A stretch of DNA of 64,000 bases from Xenorhabdus sp. IM139775 (GCF_028598745.1 NZ_JAQRFK010000005.1:1-64000); one strand, 5' to 3'. Positions 33,041 through 44,048 are shown, counted from the first letter of the stretch. Notes: generated from the letters alone by a model not told the origin. A program made the numbers and translations.

Positions 33041-33070
33041 GAAACAGTTTAAAGCATGGCTTAAATATGA

Positions 33071-33100
33071 AACCACCTCCTGAGAAATAAGGAGGTGGTT
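33071..33100 (+). terminator. Hairpin after cysB
   Basis: A perfect 10-bp stem AACCACCTCC / GGAGGTGGTT has a 10-base loop, 30 bases after the cysB stop. It has no U-tract on the plus strand, so it may act with Rho or as a stabilising stem. Confidence 0.55.
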
Positions 33101-33130
33101 GCCCTTCATCTTCGCCCTGAATCCATAGAG

Positions 33131-33330
33131 TCACTTTTCTGTACCTATATTGTGTATTTTCATATAGTTAGCTAATTCTTTATCGCCAGCCCTTTTACTT
33201 TCGCACAAGGCGGTATAAACGCCACATTGATCACCAAGGCTTCTAAGGCCAGTTTAGTTTCATCATTGGTTAAAATTTTGTGACACCGTAACAATGAACA
33301 GCCGTATAATTCCAGATAGGTACGGCATTT
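33131..33330 (-). pseudogene. Remnant of a small cysteine-containing protein (one frameshift)
   Basis: Two overlapping minus-strand frames read as natural protein and join with a single-base shift near 33240. The first (33172-33330) includes GCSLLRCHKILTNDETKLALEA. The second (to a stop at 33131) includes LGDQCGVYTALCESKRAGDK and ELANYMKIHNIG. The first has no good start and both are short, so this looks like a decayed gene and not a functional one. I do not recognise the family. A sequencing error restoring the frame is possible. Confidence 0.35.
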
Positions 33331-33430
33331 TCATTTTACGTGGGATATACATAGGTTTATTGCTCCGAGTTAAGGTTAGGATCACTGATGAAGCTATCTT
33401 TAATATGATGAAGTTGAAACGACAATTATT

Positions 33431-34270
33431 TCATGCTCCTTTGGGAAGCAGCGTCTTGAATTCACCATTGAAAAAACCATCCGCATCTTTTATTGAAATT
33501 TTTTGGTTTTTAAGGATGAAATTATTTAAGGCTGCTTTGATATCCTGATTCTCCAGCGCGTGATAATTAAATAATGAAACACAAGAAGAGTAAGTGAATC
33601 CAACATTAATATTTTCCTTAGAGGCACAGTTCGATGTCATTTCCGCGTTGGTTCTGTCAAAATCTATTTTATACAGTTTCATTTTGGGCACATACATAAC
33701 CTGATCTTCAATGCCAACAGCCTCAATGACACTGGCTAATGTGAGTGTGGAGTAATGATCTCCATTTCGTTTTAACCCTAACCTGATGGCATCCCCTTGT
33801 TTTTGCAGAAAATCAGAAAAACTTTTCAAGCTGGGGGAGTTGGCATTCAAAATAATATCCATGATGAGTTGGAGTAAATTTGTTGCAATCGAAATGCCTT
33901 TCATTTCATGTTGATAAGTTTGACTTTCAATATTCATGACGCTCATCAATGGCAGTTTTGCCATGATATCTCCCCAGAATTGAATATCAGTCTTATATTC
34001 TTTGCCGTGAATCTGGGTATATTGGGCGATGTAGCCAGCCGCTATTGAAGAAAGCGCTATCTGTATTTTCTTGATTTCATCCAGTTTCCGTATGACATTG
34101 GCTTTGTCGACAATATTTGAGGTAATAATAAATTGAACAAGGCCGTCGGTATCGCTAAGTTGATAGTCCGACAAAGAAAATTTAGGGTTAATACCCGCCG
34201 AAAAGAACCGATCGGCTTGTTGTATATGGCTTAGATAATGTTGGTATTCTTTTTTTCCTGTATCCATCAC
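33431..34270 (-). CDS. Candidate Evf-like virulence protein
   Basis: A 279-residue soluble protein without a signal peptide or membrane segments. Overall length, the middle block LPLMSVMNIESQTYQHEMKG and the C-terminal FTYSSCVSLFNYHAL region recall the Erwinia virulence factor (Evf) family, which is found in insect-associated bacteria and carries a palmitoylated cysteine. Cys230 in SSCVSLF would be the candidate acylation site, and Cys215 is another. This assignment is from memory of the family and is tentative. The gene sits between cysB and acnA, where Escherichia has none of this kind, and is divergent from acnA. Confidence 0.5.
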   Translation of the reverse strand: MMDTGKKEYQHYLSHIQQADRFFSAGINPKFSLSDYQLSDTDGLVQFIITSNIVDKANVIRKLDEIKKIQIALSSIAAGYIAQYTQIHGKEYKTDIQFWGDIMAKLPLMSVMNIESQTYQHEMKGISIATNLLQLIMDIILNANSPSLKSFSDFLQKQGDAIRLGLKRNGDHYSTLTLASVIEAVGIEDQVMYVPKMKLYKIDFDRTNAEMTSNCASKENINVGFTYSSCVSLFNYHALENQDIKAALNNFILKNQKISIKDADGFFNGEFKTLLPKGA

Positions 34271-34495
34271 TTAATCTCCAATAAATTCATTATAGTGATA
34301 CACCCAACGTACAGAACTTCCTGATTTCTCGCGTGAATAAAACATATCTGCTTTAGGTGTGTCATCATTAAAATTTATCAACAAATGAGAATTTACAACC
34401 AGTTAACAAAATGCGTGACAATGGAATAACAAATATTTGCTTATATGTTATGTTTAATGATGTAGCTGACCATAAATAATAAGAAAGGAGGAGTT

Positions 34496-37216
34496 ATGTC
34501 GTTGAGATTGAAAACAGACTGTGCTTCAACACTCTTGATTGGAAGCAAAACGAGTGACAATGAATCTATTGGTAGTAAGCCCTCTGGCAGTAAAACCTAT
34601 CACTATTACAGTTTACCTCTGTTATCTGAACAATTGGGCGAGATATCCCGCTTGCCGAAATCCCTGAAAGTCCTGCTGGAAAATCTCCTGCGCAACATGG
34701 ATGGTGAATCTGTTGTGGAAGATGATTTGAAAGCGTTGGTGGCATGGCAAAAAACCGGTCATGCAAACCGAGAAATTGCGTATCGTCCCGCCCGTGTACT
34801 GATGCAGGATTTTACGGGTGTACCGGCGGTCGTGGATCTTGCGGCGATGCGGGAAGCAGTGTTGAAACTCGGTGGAAATGTCGAACAGGTCAATCCGTTA
34901 TCCCCGGTTGATTTGGTGATTGATCACTCGGTAATGGTTGATAAATTTGGCACTGAGCAGGCATTTTCAGAAAACGTTCAGATAGAGATGGCACGCAACT
35001 ATGAACGTTATCTGTTCTTACGCTGGGGGCAGCAGGCTTTCAATCGTTTCCGCGTTGTCCCTCCTGGAACGGGGATTTGCCATCAGGTTAACCTTGAATA
35101 TCTGGGGAAAGCCGTCTGGCATGAAAATCAGGATGGTAAAAATTTTGCCTATCCTGATACGCTGGTCGGAACGGATTCTCATACCACCATGATTAATGGA
35201 TTAGGTGTTCTGGGCTGGGGCGTTGGAGGCATTGAAGCCGAAGCCGCCATGCTGGGGCAACCCGTTTCTATGCTGATCCCAGATGTTGTTGGCTTTAAAC
35301 TGACCGGAAAATTGCAGGAAGGGATCACAGCAACCGACCTTGTACTGACTGTGACACAGATGCTGCGCAAGCACGGTGTGGTGGGCAAATTTGTTGAATT
35401 TTATGGTGATGGATTATCTGATTTGCCGCTGGCAGACAGGGCAACCATTGCCAACATGTCTCCTGAATATGGGGCAACTTGCGGTTTCTTTCCGGTCGAT
35501 GACATTACATTAGATTACATGCGCTTAACCGGGCGTCATGAAGAAGAAATCGCGTTGGTTGAAGCCTATTGCAAAATTCAGGGCTTATGGCGTAACGCGG
35601 GTGATGAGCCGGTTTTTACAAGTACGCTTGCGTTGGATATGTCAATCGTTGAAGCCAGTCTGGCCGGACCGAAACGTCCTCAGGACAGAGTTGCATTGGG
35701 AGATGTACCACAGGCTTTTCAGTCTGCTACAGAGTTGGATCTCCATAAAACGCAAACGCATTTATCAGCAGTATCGGTGACCTTAGATAACCAAACCTTT
35801 TCACTGCAAGAAGGGGCTGTAGTGATTGCCGCTATTACTTCTTGTACCAATACCTCTAATCCCAGCGTATTGATGACGGCGGGCTTACTCGCTAAAAAAG
35901 CGGTTGAAAAAGGTTTGCAGCGTCAACCGTGGGTTAAAACTTCACTGGCTCCCGGTTCGAAAGTCGTCACAAGTTATCTGGAACTGGCCGGTTTCATGCC
36001 CTATCTGGAACAACTGGGTTTTAATTTGGTCGGGTATGGTTGTACTACCTGTATTGGTAATTCTGGGCCATTGCCTGATCCGATTGAAGCCGCAATCAAG
36101 CAATCTGATCTCACCGTTGGGGCGGTGCTTTCCGGTAACCGCAATTTTGAAGGACGTATTCATCCGCTGGTGAAAACAAACTGGTTGGCATCACCGCCGC
36201 TGGTGGTGGCTTATGCGCTTTCCGGCAGTATGAAAAAGGATTTGACGCGGGAGCCTATCGGGACAGATCAACAAGGCAATGATGTTTATTTGAAAGATAT
36301 CTGGCCTAATAGTGCAGAAGTTGCGGAAGCGGTTGGAAAAGTCAGAACTGAAATGTTCCATAAAGAATACCATTCTGTGTTTGATGGTGACGAAAGTTGG
36401 CAATCCCTGAGTGCCGAAAGTTCTGCAACTTATGTCTGGCAGCCGGATTCCACCTATATACGGCATCCTCCTTTCTTCAGTGACATGACGGCTGAACCTA
36501 AACCCGTTACAGATATTCATCAAGCCCACATCTTGGCGATCTTAGGCGATTCAGTCACGACGGATCACATTTCTCCGGCGGGAAATATCAAGGCTGACAG
36601 TCCTGCCGGACGTTACTTGCAACAGCACGGCGTTGCACCAAAAGATTTTAACTCTTATGGCTCAAGGCGTGGTAATCATGAAGTGATGATGCGAGGAACG
36701 TTTGCCAATATTCGTATCCGCAATGAGATGGTATCAGGGGTTGAAGGAGGATATACCCGTCATATTCCCTCACAATCCCAACTCGCCATTTATGATGCTG
36801 CCATGCGTTATCAAGAGGAAAAAATCCCCTTAGCCGTTATTGCGGGTAAAGAATATGGTTCAGGATCAAGCCGTGACTGGGCTGCAAAAGGGACAAGATT
36901 ACTGGGAGTTAGCGTTGTGATTGCAGAATCTTTTGAACGTATTCATCGTTCTAACTTGATTGGTATGGGGGTCTTGCCATTGGAATTTCCTCAAGGTGTT
37001 AGTCGCAAGACATTAAACCTGACAGGAGAAGAGAGAATTGATATTACAGGCTTAGCTCATATTCAGCCGGGGCAGACCATTGCGGTGAAGATAACTTATG
37101 CCAATGGACAGGAAATTGTGATTGATGCCCGTTGCCGTATTGATACGGGAACAGAACTGGCCTATTTCTATCATGATGGTATTTTACATTATGTTATTCG
37201 TAATATGCTGAAATGA
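34496..37216 (+). CDS. acnA: Aconitate hydratase A
   Basis: Iron-sulfur enzyme that interconverts citrate and isocitrate; the AcnA type is the stress-stable isoform. Cluster ligands are visible in [11 protein letters not shown] and [16 protein letters not shown], and the substrate motifs [19 protein letters not shown] and [14 protein letters not shown] are intact. The 906 residues are slightly longer than the Escherichia 891. The extra length lies in the N-terminal leader, which has three GSK triplets. An AAGGAGGAG ribosome site precedes the start. Confidence 0.97.
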   Translation: MSLRLKTDCASTLLIGSKTSDNESIGSKPSGSKTYHYYSLPLLSEQLGEISRLPKSLKVLLENLLRNMDGESVVEDDLKALVAWQKTGHANREIAYRPARVLMQDFTGVPAVVDLAAMREAVLKLGGNVEQVNPLSPVDLVIDHSVMVDKFGTEQAFSENVQIEMARNYERYLFLRWGQQAFNRFRVVPPGTGICHQVNLEYLGKAVWHENQDGKNFAYPDTLVGTDSHTTMINGLGVLGWGVGGIEAEAAMLGQPVSMLIPDVVGFKLTGKLQEGITATDLVLTVTQMLRKHGVVGKFVEFYGDGLSDLPLADRATIANMSPEYGATCGFFPVDDITLDYMRLTGRHEEEIALVEAYCKIQGLWRNAGDEPVFTSTLALDMSIVEASLAGPKRPQDRVALGDVPQAFQSATELDLHKTQTHLSAVSVTLDNQTFSLQEGAVVIAAITSCTNTSNPSVLMTAGLLAKKAVEKGLQRQPWVKTSLAPGSKVVTSYLELAGFMPYLEQLGFNLVGYGCTTCIGNSGPLPDPIEAAIKQSDLTVGAVLSGNRNFEGRIHPLVKTNWLASPPLVVAYALSGSMKKDLTREPIGTDQQGNDVYLKDIWPNSAEVAEAVGKVRTEMFHKEYHSVFDGDESWQSLSAESSATYVWQPDSTYIRHPPFFSDMTAEPKPVTDIHQAHILAILGDSVTTDHISPAGNIKADSPAGRYLQQHGVAPKDFNSYGSRRGNHEVMMRGTFANIRIRNEMVSGVEGGYTRHIPSQSQLAIYDAAMRYQEEKIPLAVIAGKEYGSGSSRDWAAKGTRLLGVSVVIAESFERIHRSNLIGMGVLPLEFPQGVSRKTLNLTGEERIDITGLAHIQPGQTIAVKITYANGQEIVIDARCRIDTGTELAYFYHDGILHYVIRNMLK

Positions 37217-37250
37217 CAAAAAACTGAAATAAGTGTCCATCAGAAAAAAT

Positions 37251-37282
37251 AAAAACTGCGTCCACACCGACGCAGTTTTTTT
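37251..37282. terminator. Bidirectional terminator between acnA and ribA
   Basis: An 11-bp stem AAAAACTGCGT / ACGCAGTTTTT has an 8-base loop. T-runs flank it on both strands and it separates convergent genes. Confidence 0.9.
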
Positions 37283-37313
37283 GCAGATCTGACGAAAAGC
37301 AATGAGAAAATGT

Positions 37314-37922
37314 TTAGTTTGATTTTGGCAGCAGGTGACCCATTCGGCTGGCTTTGGTATCTAAATAGTACGCATTTTGGGGATTACGCCCCACAATCAG
37401 CGGGACACGTTCGACAATATTGATACCCGCTTCTATCATGATCTCAACTTTTTTAGGGTTGTTGGTAAGAAGGCGAACGGCATTAATATCCAATAACTTA
37501 TACATATCTGAACACAGGGTAAAATCCCTTTCATCCGCAGCGAAACCTAACTGATGGTTGGCCTCAACGGTATCAATACCTTGATCCTGCAAAGCATAGG
37601 CACGAATTTTATTCAGCAGGCCAATATTGCGACCCTCTTGGCGGTGATAAAGTAAAATACCACGACCTTCCTGACTAATTTGCGCAAGCGCGGCTTCTAA
37701 TTGAAAACCACAGTCGCATCTCAGGCTGAATAAAGCATCTCCAGTAAGGCATTCTGAGTGAATACGCGACAAGACAGGTTTATCGCCAGAAATATCGCCG
37801 AAAACAAGGGCAACATGATCGCGGCCCGTTTTGATTTCTTCAAATCCAATCATTAAAAACTCGCCCCAGGGCGTAGGTAATTTTGCTTCAGCTACTCGTT
37901 TTAGCTGTATTTTTGTATTCAT
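37314..37922 (-). CDS. ribA: GTP cyclohydrolase II
   Basis: First enzyme of riboflavin synthesis, opening GTP to a diaminopyrimidine phosphate, formate and pyrophosphate. The zinc cysteines are in [19 protein letters not shown] (C-x10-C-x-C), followed by the GTP site [11 protein letters not shown] and YALQDQG. The 202 residues compare with 196 in Escherichia; the conserved start is [15 protein letters not shown]. pgpB, which follows ribA in Escherichia, is absent, so ribA is divergent directly from lapA. Confidence 0.96.
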   Translation of the reverse strand: MNTKIQLKRVAEAKLPTPWGEFLMIGFEEIKTGRDHVALVFGDISGDKPVLSRIHSECLTGDALFSLRCDCGFQLEAALAQISQEGRGILLYHRQEGRNIGLLNKIRAYALQDQGIDTVEANHQLGFAADERDFTLCSDMYKLLDINAVRLLTNNPKKVEIMIEAGINIVERVPLIVGRNPQNAYYLDTKASRMGHLLPKSN

Positions 37923-38292
37923 ATGTTGATTTGACTCGTTATAAATATTGTGTACTCAGAACAATACCGGTTGAGAAATCAGCTAAAACTACGCAGAAAA
38001 ATTTCTCTGATTACAACGCATGCACGCTGACGCATTGTAACAGAAATTATTAATATGCATGAATATAAAGCGTCAGGTTGTTTAATGGGAAACCCATTAA
38101 CATGCTAAACTATAGGCAGATTTTTGCAGATGTACTCCTCATAATAAGAGGAAAATAGAGGGAAATCTGCGTTTGTTGCAATAAATTGCTTCCTTTACGT
38201 AGACGTGCGTAGACGAGAAATGCTAATTTAACACGCCACTATGTCTGTTATTTGGCATAACCCATCAGCAACGATAGATAACAGGAAGAAAT
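37923..38292. other. ribA-lapA divergent intergenic region
   Basis: These 370 non-coding bases hold both promoters. The one visible structure is a tight palindrome, TTAATGGG-AAA-CCCATTAA, at 38082-38100, which could be an operator. Nothing else stands out. Confidence 0.45.
38082..38100. promoter_or_regulatory. Palindrome in the ribA-lapA region (possible operator)
   Basis: The 8-base perfect arms TTAATGGG and CCCATTAA are separated by AAA. The loop is too small for a typical terminator and no U-tract follows, so a protein-binding site is more likely. The binding factor is unknown. Confidence 0.35.
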
Positions 38293-38607
38293 GTGAAATA
38301 TTTTCTGATCTTATTACTGGCACTGGCCGTTTTTGTTATCTCAGTGACACTGGGAGCGAATAATAATCAGATTGTGACGTTTAATTATTTGATTGCCAAA
38401 GGTGATTATTCTGTATCTACATTGCTGGCTGCGTTGTTTGCAGTTGGCTTTATCCTCGGTTGGGGCATTTGTGGGGCTTTTTACCTGCGCACGTGTGTTG
38501 CTTTGCGGCAGGCGAAACGCAAAATCAAGCGACTGGAAACCCAAGTGGGGAAGCCATCTGAATCATCCACAAAGGCCGTATCTACCGTAGCATTAACCAA
38601 GGAATAA
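38293..38607 (+). CDS. lapA: Lipopolysaccharide assembly protein A
   Basis: Small inner-membrane protein with two transmembrane helices (about residues 2-22 and 42-65) and a basic, coiled cytoplasmic tail (RQAKRKIKRLETQVG). It works with LapB in balancing lipopolysaccharide synthesis. It starts with GTG after GGAAG; an overlapping ATG one base upstream is out of frame and stops at once. Its N-terminal KYFLILLLALAVFVISVTLG closely matches Escherichia LapA. lapB begins six bases downstream. Confidence 0.93.
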   Translation: MKYFLILLLALAVFVISVTLGANNNQIVTFNYLIAKGDYSVSTLLAALFAVGFILGWGICGAFYLRTCVALRQAKRKIKRLETQVGKPSESSTKAVSTVALTKE

Positions 38608-38613
38608 TTCTCC

Positions 38614-39783
38614 ATGTTAGAGCTGTTGTTTCTGTTGCTTCCCATTGCTGCGGCTTATGGCTGGTATATGGGGCGCAGAAGTGCTCAACAAGACAAACAG
38701 CAATCGGCTGATCGCCTTTCACGTGAATATGTTGATGGTGTTAATTTTTTACTCTCTAATCAGCAGGATAAGGCAGTAGATCTATTTCTTGACATGCTGA
38801 AAGAGGACAGTTCTGCATTCGAGGCCCACCTGACACTGGGAAATCTGTTCCGTTCCCGTGGTGAAGTTGAAAGAGCCATCCGTATTCACCAATCCCTGAT
38901 GGAAAGCGCTTCCCTGACATTTGAACAGCGTTTACTTGCGATCCGGCAACTTGGGCAAGATTATATGGCCGCCGGAGTCTATGACCGCGCTGAGAACATG
39001 TTTGTTCAGCTCATTGACGAAACAGATTTCCGTGAAAGCGCCTTCAATTCCTTGCTAACCATCTACCAGTCAACCAGTGACTGGAATAAAGCCATTGATA
39101 TCGCTGAAAAACTCGTAAAACTGGGCAAACACCATTTTCGGGAAGAAATTGCGCATTTCTATTGTGAATTGGCCCTGCAATGTATGGGAAGTGACGATTT
39201 TACTGATGCGATCGGTTATTTGAACAAAGCGTCCCAAGCAGACAAAAATTGTGCCCGTACTTCTATTATGCTTGGCCGTATCTATATGGCCCAAGGGGAA
39301 TATCTTAAAGCAACCCATGCGCTGAAACGTATTCTCGATCAGGATAAACAACTGGTCAGTGAATCTTTGCCAATGTTGCAAGAATGTTACCATCAGCTCT
39401 CCCTGCCGGATGAGTGGCAATCTTTTGTCCAGCGCTGTGTAGACGAAAAGTGTGGTGCGATCGCTGAACTTCATCTGGCTGAGATCCTTGAGAAAAAAGA
39501 AGGGCGTGAAGTTGCTCAAATATACATTAACCGTCAGTTGGAACGCCATCCAACAATGAGACTATTTTATCGTTTGATGGATTACCATCTGGCAGAGGCA
39601 GAAGAAGGGCGTGCGAAAGAAAGCCTGATCCTTTTGCGTAATATGGTAGGTGAGCAAATCTGCACGAAACCTGATTATCGATGCCATAAATGTGGCTTCA
39701 CTTCCCGCTCGTTATATTGGCATTGTCCATCATGCCGTTCTTGGGATTCGATTAAACCGATCCGAGGATTGGATGGTCAGTGA
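38614..39783 (+). CDS. lapB: Lipopolysaccharide assembly protein B
   Basis: Essential heat-shock protein in Escherichia that adapts FtsH to degrade LpxC and so limits lipopolysaccharide synthesis. The 389 residues equal the Escherichia length. An N-terminal membrane anchor ([19 protein letters not shown]) is followed by tetratricopeptide repeats through the middle and a C-terminal rubredoxin-like metal site ([18 protein letters not shown]) that is needed for function. Confidence 0.97.
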   Translation: MLELLFLLLPIAAAYGWYMGRRSAQQDKQQSADRLSREYVDGVNFLLSNQQDKAVDLFLDMLKEDSSAFEAHLTLGNLFRSRGEVERAIRIHQSLMESASLTFEQRLLAIRQLGQDYMAAGVYDRAENMFVQLIDETDFRESAFNSLLTIYQSTSDWNKAIDIAEKLVKLGKHHFREEIAHFYCELALQCMGSDDFTDAIGYLNKASQADKNCARTSIMLGRIYMAQGEYLKATHALKRILDQDKQLVSESLPMLQECYHQLSLPDEWQSFVQRCVDEKCGAIAELHLAEILEKKEGREVAQIYINRQLERHPTMRLFYRLMDYHLAEAEEGRAKESLILLRNMVGEQICTKPDYRCHKCGFTSRSLYWHCPSCRSWDSIKPIRGLDGQ

Positions 39784-39821
39784 CACTGTCACGATTAATT
39801 AATAAATCAAAGGGCCTGAAA

Positions 39822-40562
39822 ATGACTTCCCATACAATTCAAACTTTAGATAAACAGATTGACTCGCCTGTTATTGTTGCACTGGATTATGATAATCAGG
39901 AAGCCGCGCTGGCATTTGTCGATAAAATCGATCCACAATCCTGTCGTCTGAAAGTGGGTAAAGAAATGTTTACCCTGTATGGCCCGCAATTTGTTCAGAC
40001 GCTGCATCAGCGTGGTTTTGATGTGTTTTTGGATCTTAAGTTCCACGATATTCCCAATACAACGGCAAGAGCCGTTGCGGCTGCGGCTGAATTAGGCGTC
40101 TGGATGGTTAATGTTCATGCGAGTGGTGGTGCGAGGATGATGACCGCCGCTAAAGAAGCATTGTTGCCTTATGGTAAGGATGCACCCCTGTTAATTGCTG
40201 TTACCGTGCTGACCAGTATGGAACACGCTGATCTAGCAGGCACCGGAATTAATGTGGCACCGGCTCAACAGGCTGAACGTCTGGCATTATTGGCTAAGCA
40301 GTGTGGCTTAGAGGGTGTCGTCTGTTCAGCACATGAAGCACAGCAGTTGAAAACAGTATGTGGCCAAGCATTCCAACTTGTTACACCGGGTATTCGTCCT
40401 GAAGGCACAGAAGCGGGCGATCAACGTCGGATTATGACCCCCCCTCAGGCGGTTCAGGCAGGGGTGGACTATATGGTGATCGGGCGGCCAATTACCAGAG
40501 CTGAAAATCCCGCACTGGCATTAGCGCAGATTAATCAATCGATTGGAGTCATTCATGGATAA
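39822..40562 (+). CDS. pyrF: Orotidine 5'-phosphate decarboxylase
   Basis: Last step of UMP synthesis. The catalytic Asp-Lys-Asp set is in [16 protein letters not shown], and the phosphate-binding loop is near [12 protein letters not shown]. The start at 39822 gives 246 residues (Escherichia 245); the in-frame ATG at 39780 overlaps lapB and adds a non-homologous leader. Its stop overlaps the yciH start by eight bases, as in Escherichia. Confidence 0.96.
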   Translation: MTSHTIQTLDKQIDSPVIVALDYDNQEAALAFVDKIDPQSCRLKVGKEMFTLYGPQFVQTLHQRGFDVFLDLKFHDIPNTTARAVAAAAELGVWMVNVHASGGARMMTAAKEALLPYGKDAPLLIAVTVLTSMEHADLAGTGINVAPAQQAERLALLAKQCGLEGVVCSAHEAQQLKTVCGQAFQLVTPGIRPEGTEAGDQRRIMTPPQAVQAGVDYMVIGRPITRAENPALALAQINQSIGVIHG

Positions 40563-40878
40563 TAACTCCCGCTTGGTTTATTCGACGGAGAGTGGCCGCA
40601 TTCAGGAAGAAAAAATAACTCCTGCTCGTCCGAAAGGTGATGGGGTTGTGCGTATTCAGCGCCAAACCAGTGGCCGTAAAGGGAAAGGGGTTTGTGTGAT
40701 CAGGGGCATCGATGCCGATGACCAAACGTTGGCTGACTTGGCAGCCGAATTGAAGAAAAAATGCGGCTGTGGCGGTTCTGTCAAAGAGGGTGAAATTGAA
40801 ATCCAAGGTGATAAGCGTGATTTGCTGAAACAATTGCTGGAAGCAAAAGGAATGAAAGTCAAATTGGCCGGAGGCTAA
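40555..40878 (+). CDS. yciH: YciH, SUI1/eIF1 family translation factor
   Basis: A 107-residue bacterial homologue of eukaryotic initiation factor 1. In Escherichia YciH favours correct start-site selection and affects translation under stress. The SUI1 domain spans about residues 30-105, with [40 protein letters not shown] and [14 protein letters not shown]. The start at 40555 lies inside the pyrF end (overlap of eight bases) after GGAG. Confidence 0.95.
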   Translation: MDNNSRLVYSTESGRIQEEKITPARPKGDGVVRIQRQTSGRKGKGVCVIRGIDADDQTLADLAAELKKKCGCGGSVKEGEIEIQGDKRDLLKQLLEAKGMKVKLAGG

Positions 40879-40895
40879 ATCCAATTTGTTATAAG

Positions 40896-40927
40896 CAAGC
40901 TATGCAGTTTATTGGCTGTATAGCTTG
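40896..40927. terminator. Hairpin between convergent yciH and the beta-lactamase gene
   Basis: A 12-bp stem CAAGCTATGCAG / CTGTATAGCTTG has one G-U pair and an 8-base loop. U-tracts are poor on both strands. Confidence 0.45.
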
Positions 40928-40936
40928 TTAGTCAGA

Positions 40937-41872
40937 CTAAAAAATTTGAGTCATAATATGTGCGGCGGCAGCTAATACGTCAGGGCGGGCACGGGCTTGT
41001 TTATCATCTGGCTGAGTGAAGTAAGTGACCAAAACTAATGGTGCACGTTCGGGCACCGGCCAAATTACCGCAATATCATTGGTTGTACCGTAATCGCAGC
41101 GGCCTGTTTTATCTCCCACAATCCAACCCTTGGGGACTCCTGCTTGAATGCTGGCTCTACCGGTTGTATTTCCTTTTAACCATTCAGCTAATTGTTCACG
41201 TTGCGCTGTCGCCAAAGCATTTCCCAACACTAAATGAGATAAACTTTTTGCCATGGCTTGCGGGGTGGAAGTATCGCGTTCATCGCCTGGCACGACGTTG
41301 TTTAATTCAGGTTCTTGGCGATCGAGACGAAAATAATGGTCACCGATAGTACGGGCAAATTTCGTGACACCATCTGGGCCATTCAATTGATTAACAAGCA
41401 GATTCATCGCGGTATTATCACTATATTGTAGTGTTGCGGCGCTCAATTCTGCCAACGTCATACCCTCTTTGAGATGTTTTTCTGTCACTGGGCTGTATTC
41501 AACAAGATCTGCTGATTGATAGTGAACTCGCTGGTTTAATAAGTGAGCATCTGTTTCGCTTTTTTTCAGAATTGCTGATACCGCCATCAACTTACTGGTG
41601 CTGCATAGAGGAAAACGCTCGTTTGCACGGTAAGTGAGGGTAGAGTGATCAGATGTGTCTATCAATACTGCCCCAAGCCGGCCATTAGCTTTCTTCTCCA
41701 ACATGGCAAGCTGGTGGATGATCTCATTTGTCTTTTTTGAAGGTGATGTTTCATTCTGGTGAATAATTTGATTTTTATGAGCAGTTGCACTGACTGGGAG
41801 AGTGAATAATCCTCCCAGTAAGGAAGCAAGGACGGTCGTAAAACCAATCCGGTTCAATGAAGAAAACAGCAT
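40937..41872 (-). CDS. Class A beta-lactamase, CTX-M-like with a cysteine pair
   Basis: Periplasmic serine beta-lactamase. The signal peptide is at residues 1-30. The active-site motifs are STSK (Ser70, Lys73), YSDN (SDN loop), EPELN (Glu166 region) and KTG. Blocks such as [25 protein letters not shown] and [12 protein letters not shown] resemble CTX-M and related chromosomal enzymes of Kluyvera and Serratia. After KTG the sequence is RCDYGTTND, so Ambler positions 237-238 are Arg-Cys. With Cys69 before Ser70 this allows the Cys69-Cys238 bond known from class A carbapenemases. The 311-residue start at 41872 follows AAGGA. No ampR-like gene is adjacent. Confidence 0.93.
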   Translation of the reverse strand: MLFSSLNRIGFTTVLASLLGGLFTLPVSATAHKNQIIHQNETSPSKKTNEIIHQLAMLEKKANGRLGAVLIDTSDHSTLTYRANERFPLCSTSKLMAVSAILKKSETDAHLLNQRVHYQSADLVEYSPVTEKHLKEGMTLAELSAATLQYSDNTAMNLLVNQLNGPDGVTKFARTIGDHYFRLDRQEPELNNVVPGDERDTSTPQAMAKSLSHLVLGNALATAQREQLAEWLKGNTTGRASIQAGVPKGWIVGDKTGRCDYGTTNDIAVIWPVPERAPLVLVTYFTQPDDKQARARPDVLAAAAHIMTQIF

Positions 41873-41890
41873 GTGGGAGTCCTTATAAAA

Positions 41891-41912
41891 CTGCCGCCAT
41901 AAATGGCGGCAG
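41891..41912 (-). terminator. Rho-independent terminator of rnb
   Basis: A 10-bp perfect stem CTGCCGCCAT / ATGGCGGCAG is followed on the minus strand by TTTTATAA. It lies just upstream of the beta-lactamase gene, which therefore probably has its own promoter inside or before rnb's end. Confidence 0.8.
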
Positions 41913-41945
41913 AGATATTTTATGGAAATGACATGTGGAATTAGC

Positions 41946-43880
41946 CTACACAGGGCGTGCCACAATATTGCGGGTTTCCATTCTGACATCTTCAATGCGG
42001 ACATCGATGATGTCATTTAAACGGTGAACAGTTTCGCCTTTAATGAGTACGGAACCGGTTTCCTGACTGCATTGAATTTCATCACGAACGGCATGCAGGA
42101 AAGGTCCGGGAACGAAAGCGACGGCACCGTTATCTACCAGCCGAACTCGCAGGCCACCACGGGTGATATCGATAATTTCTGCCGGGAATGTTTTATCTGT
42201 GCCGGCATGAGGTTGCAAGAAACGGGCATAGAGCCAATCACCAACATCACGCTCTGCCATGCGGTTAGCCCGACGGCGGTCTGTCAGTTGCAGGCAAAGA
42301 TCTTCAGTGGGTCTGTCTGACTCAGCTTGCTGAATAATTGCTTTCAACAAACGATGGTTGGTGATATCGCTGTATTTACGGATAGGGGATGTCCAAGTCG
42401 CGTAAGCATCAAATCCTAAACCAAAGTGCGGGCCTGGTTCTGTTTTGATTTCAGCAAACGTTTGGAAACGGCGGATACGGCTGTCCAGGAACTGGGTCGG
42501 TTGTTTATCCAGTTCACGACGCAATTCACAGAACCCTTCCAGTTTCAGTAATGCTTCAGCCTCAACTTCAATGCCGTGCTCTTTAAGGACTTCAACGGCT
42601 TGATCAATCTGGGCAGGTTCAAAGCCAGTATGGACGTTATAAATACCAAAGCCCAACTTATCACGCAGAATTTTAGCAGCACATAAATTCGCTGTGATCA
42701 TGGCTTCTTCAACAATGCGGTTGGCTGAACGGCGTTGTTCCGTAACGATATCAACAACATTGCCGCCTTCATCAAGGATAAACCGGTAATCTGGGCGCTC
42801 CTTGAAAACCAGCGCGTTTTGCAGGCGCCAGCTATTGCGACGTTCACACATCTCTTTCAGGAGGGTGATTTGGCTTGTAACGGCGTCTGACTCTGGTTCC
42901 CAACCTTCTTGGCCTTCTAACCAGTCAGAAACTTCGTCATAAACCAGCTTAAATTTAGACTCAACCCATGCCGAAAAGAATTGAATATCATCGGCCAATT
43001 GGCCATCTTCCAGAATGGAAACCTGACAAACCAGAGCCGGGCGGCGCACATTAGGGCGCAGGGAGCATAGATCATCAGATAGCTCACGCGGGAGCATTGG
43101 AATATTGAAACCCGGCAGATAATTGGTGAAACTGCGTTGATAGGCAATTTTGTCCAGTTCACTACCCGCTTTGATATAAGCCGTGGGATCTGCAATGGCA
43201 ATAGACAGTTTCAGGCTGCCATCATCATTTTTGGTGATGTGCAGGGCATCATCCATATCTTCGGTGGTTGCGCTGTCAATCGTGACAAAATCAAAGGCGG
43301 TCAGATCGATGCGTTCGGCACTCTCGTCCAGTTGGCAATCTGTCATTACAGGTGCATTACGTTCCAGATTGTGGCGAGCTAATGTTACCCACCATGGCGC
43401 GTAGTGGTTATCACCTTGCGTAATATAGCCAGTGATTTCAGCGTGAAAACCGCGATCGCCTTTCAGGGGATGCCGGCGCATTTCAGCCACGGCCCAATCA
43501 CCCTGTTCAAATGCATGGTCAACTTGGTTTGCTGGACGGCAAGGGATCGTGTCCCTTAATAAGGGATGATCAGGAATAATCCATAATCGATTGTCGTTTT
43601 CTTTCTTCTGGACTCTGCCGACAAAACGGGTCAGGAAGGGTTCAACCAGAGATTCAGGCTCGGCAATTTCTTTGTCTTTGTCTGTGTGGATTGCAGCGGT
43701 AATTCGATCACCGTGCATGACTTTTTTCATGTAGGGAGGTGGAATGAAATAACTTTTTTGACCGTCGACTTCTAAAAATCCAAAGCCTTTCTCAGTTCCT
43801 TTGACTAAACCTTCTACGCGCGGGGTCTGGGCGTAAAGTTGCTGTTTTAGCTGCGCAAGCAGCGGATTATTTTGAAACAT
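41946..43880 (-). CDS. rnb: Exoribonuclease II
   Basis: Processive 3'-5' exoribonuclease for single-stranded RNA. Its 644 residues equal the Escherichia length. N-terminal cold-shock domains lead to the catalytic RNB domain, whose metal aspartates lie in [14 protein letters not shown] near residues 200-214. Further blocks are [33 protein letters not shown] and [15 protein letters not shown]-terminal S1 domain follows. The gene marks the end of the Escherichia-like oppA-rnb block. Confidence 0.97.
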   Translation of the reverse strand: MFQNNPLLAQLKQQLYAQTPRVEGLVKGTEKGFGFLEVDGQKSYFIPPPYMKKVMHGDRITAAIHTDKDKEIAEPESLVEPFLTRFVGRVQKKENDNRLWIIPDHPLLRDTIPCRPANQVDHAFEQGDWAVAEMRRHPLKGDRGFHAEITGYITQGDNHYAPWWVTLARHNLERNAPVMTDCQLDESAERIDLTAFDFVTIDSATTEDMDDALHITKNDDGSLKLSIAIADPTAYIKAGSELDKIAYQRSFTNYLPGFNIPMLPRELSDDLCSLRPNVRRPALVCQVSILEDGQLADDIQFFSAWVESKFKLVYDEVSDWLEGQEGWEPESDAVTSQITLLKEMCERRNSWRLQNALVFKERPDYRFILDEGGNVVDIVTEQRRSANRIVEEAMITANLCAAKILRDKLGFGIYNVHTGFEPAQIDQAVEVLKEHGIEVEAEALLKLEGFCELRRELDKQPTQFLDSRIRRFQTFAEIKTEPGPHFGLGFDAYATWTSPIRKYSDITNHRLLKAIIQQAESDRPTEDLCLQLTDRRRANRMAERDVGDWLYARFLQPHAGTDKTFPAEIIDITRGGLRVRLVDNGAVAFVPGPFLHAVRDEIQCSQETGSVLIKGETVHRLNDIIDVRIEDVRMETRNIVARPV

Positions 43881-44048
43881 AATATCTGGAGAATGTGGAG
43901 TTATTATCGATAATTTTGGATAACAGTTTTACGCGAATCGGGAGTGTGGAGCAAGTAACATCTTATCAAAACAGGAAAAATTGTGGTGTAAGCCCAAAAA
44001 ATGAGACGTTCGTAGGAGAAAACAGGCTATATAAATTAGCAATGGTAT

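Larger units (their letters stand above)
33041..33430. other. cysB downstream intergenic region
   Basis: The region contains a strong hairpin (33071-33100) and a frameshifted remnant of a small gene on the minus strand (33131-33330). Beyond these I see nothing assignable. Confidence 0.5.

Noticed and set aside
33294..33548. Plus-strand frame of 84 codons after cysB
   Set aside because: It runs antisense into the end of the Evf-like gene and has no ribosome site or family resemblance.
40549..40884. Minus-strand frame of 111 codons
   Set aside because: It covers yciH on the opposite strand; yciH is a clear SUI1 protein and the antisense product has no recognisable feature.
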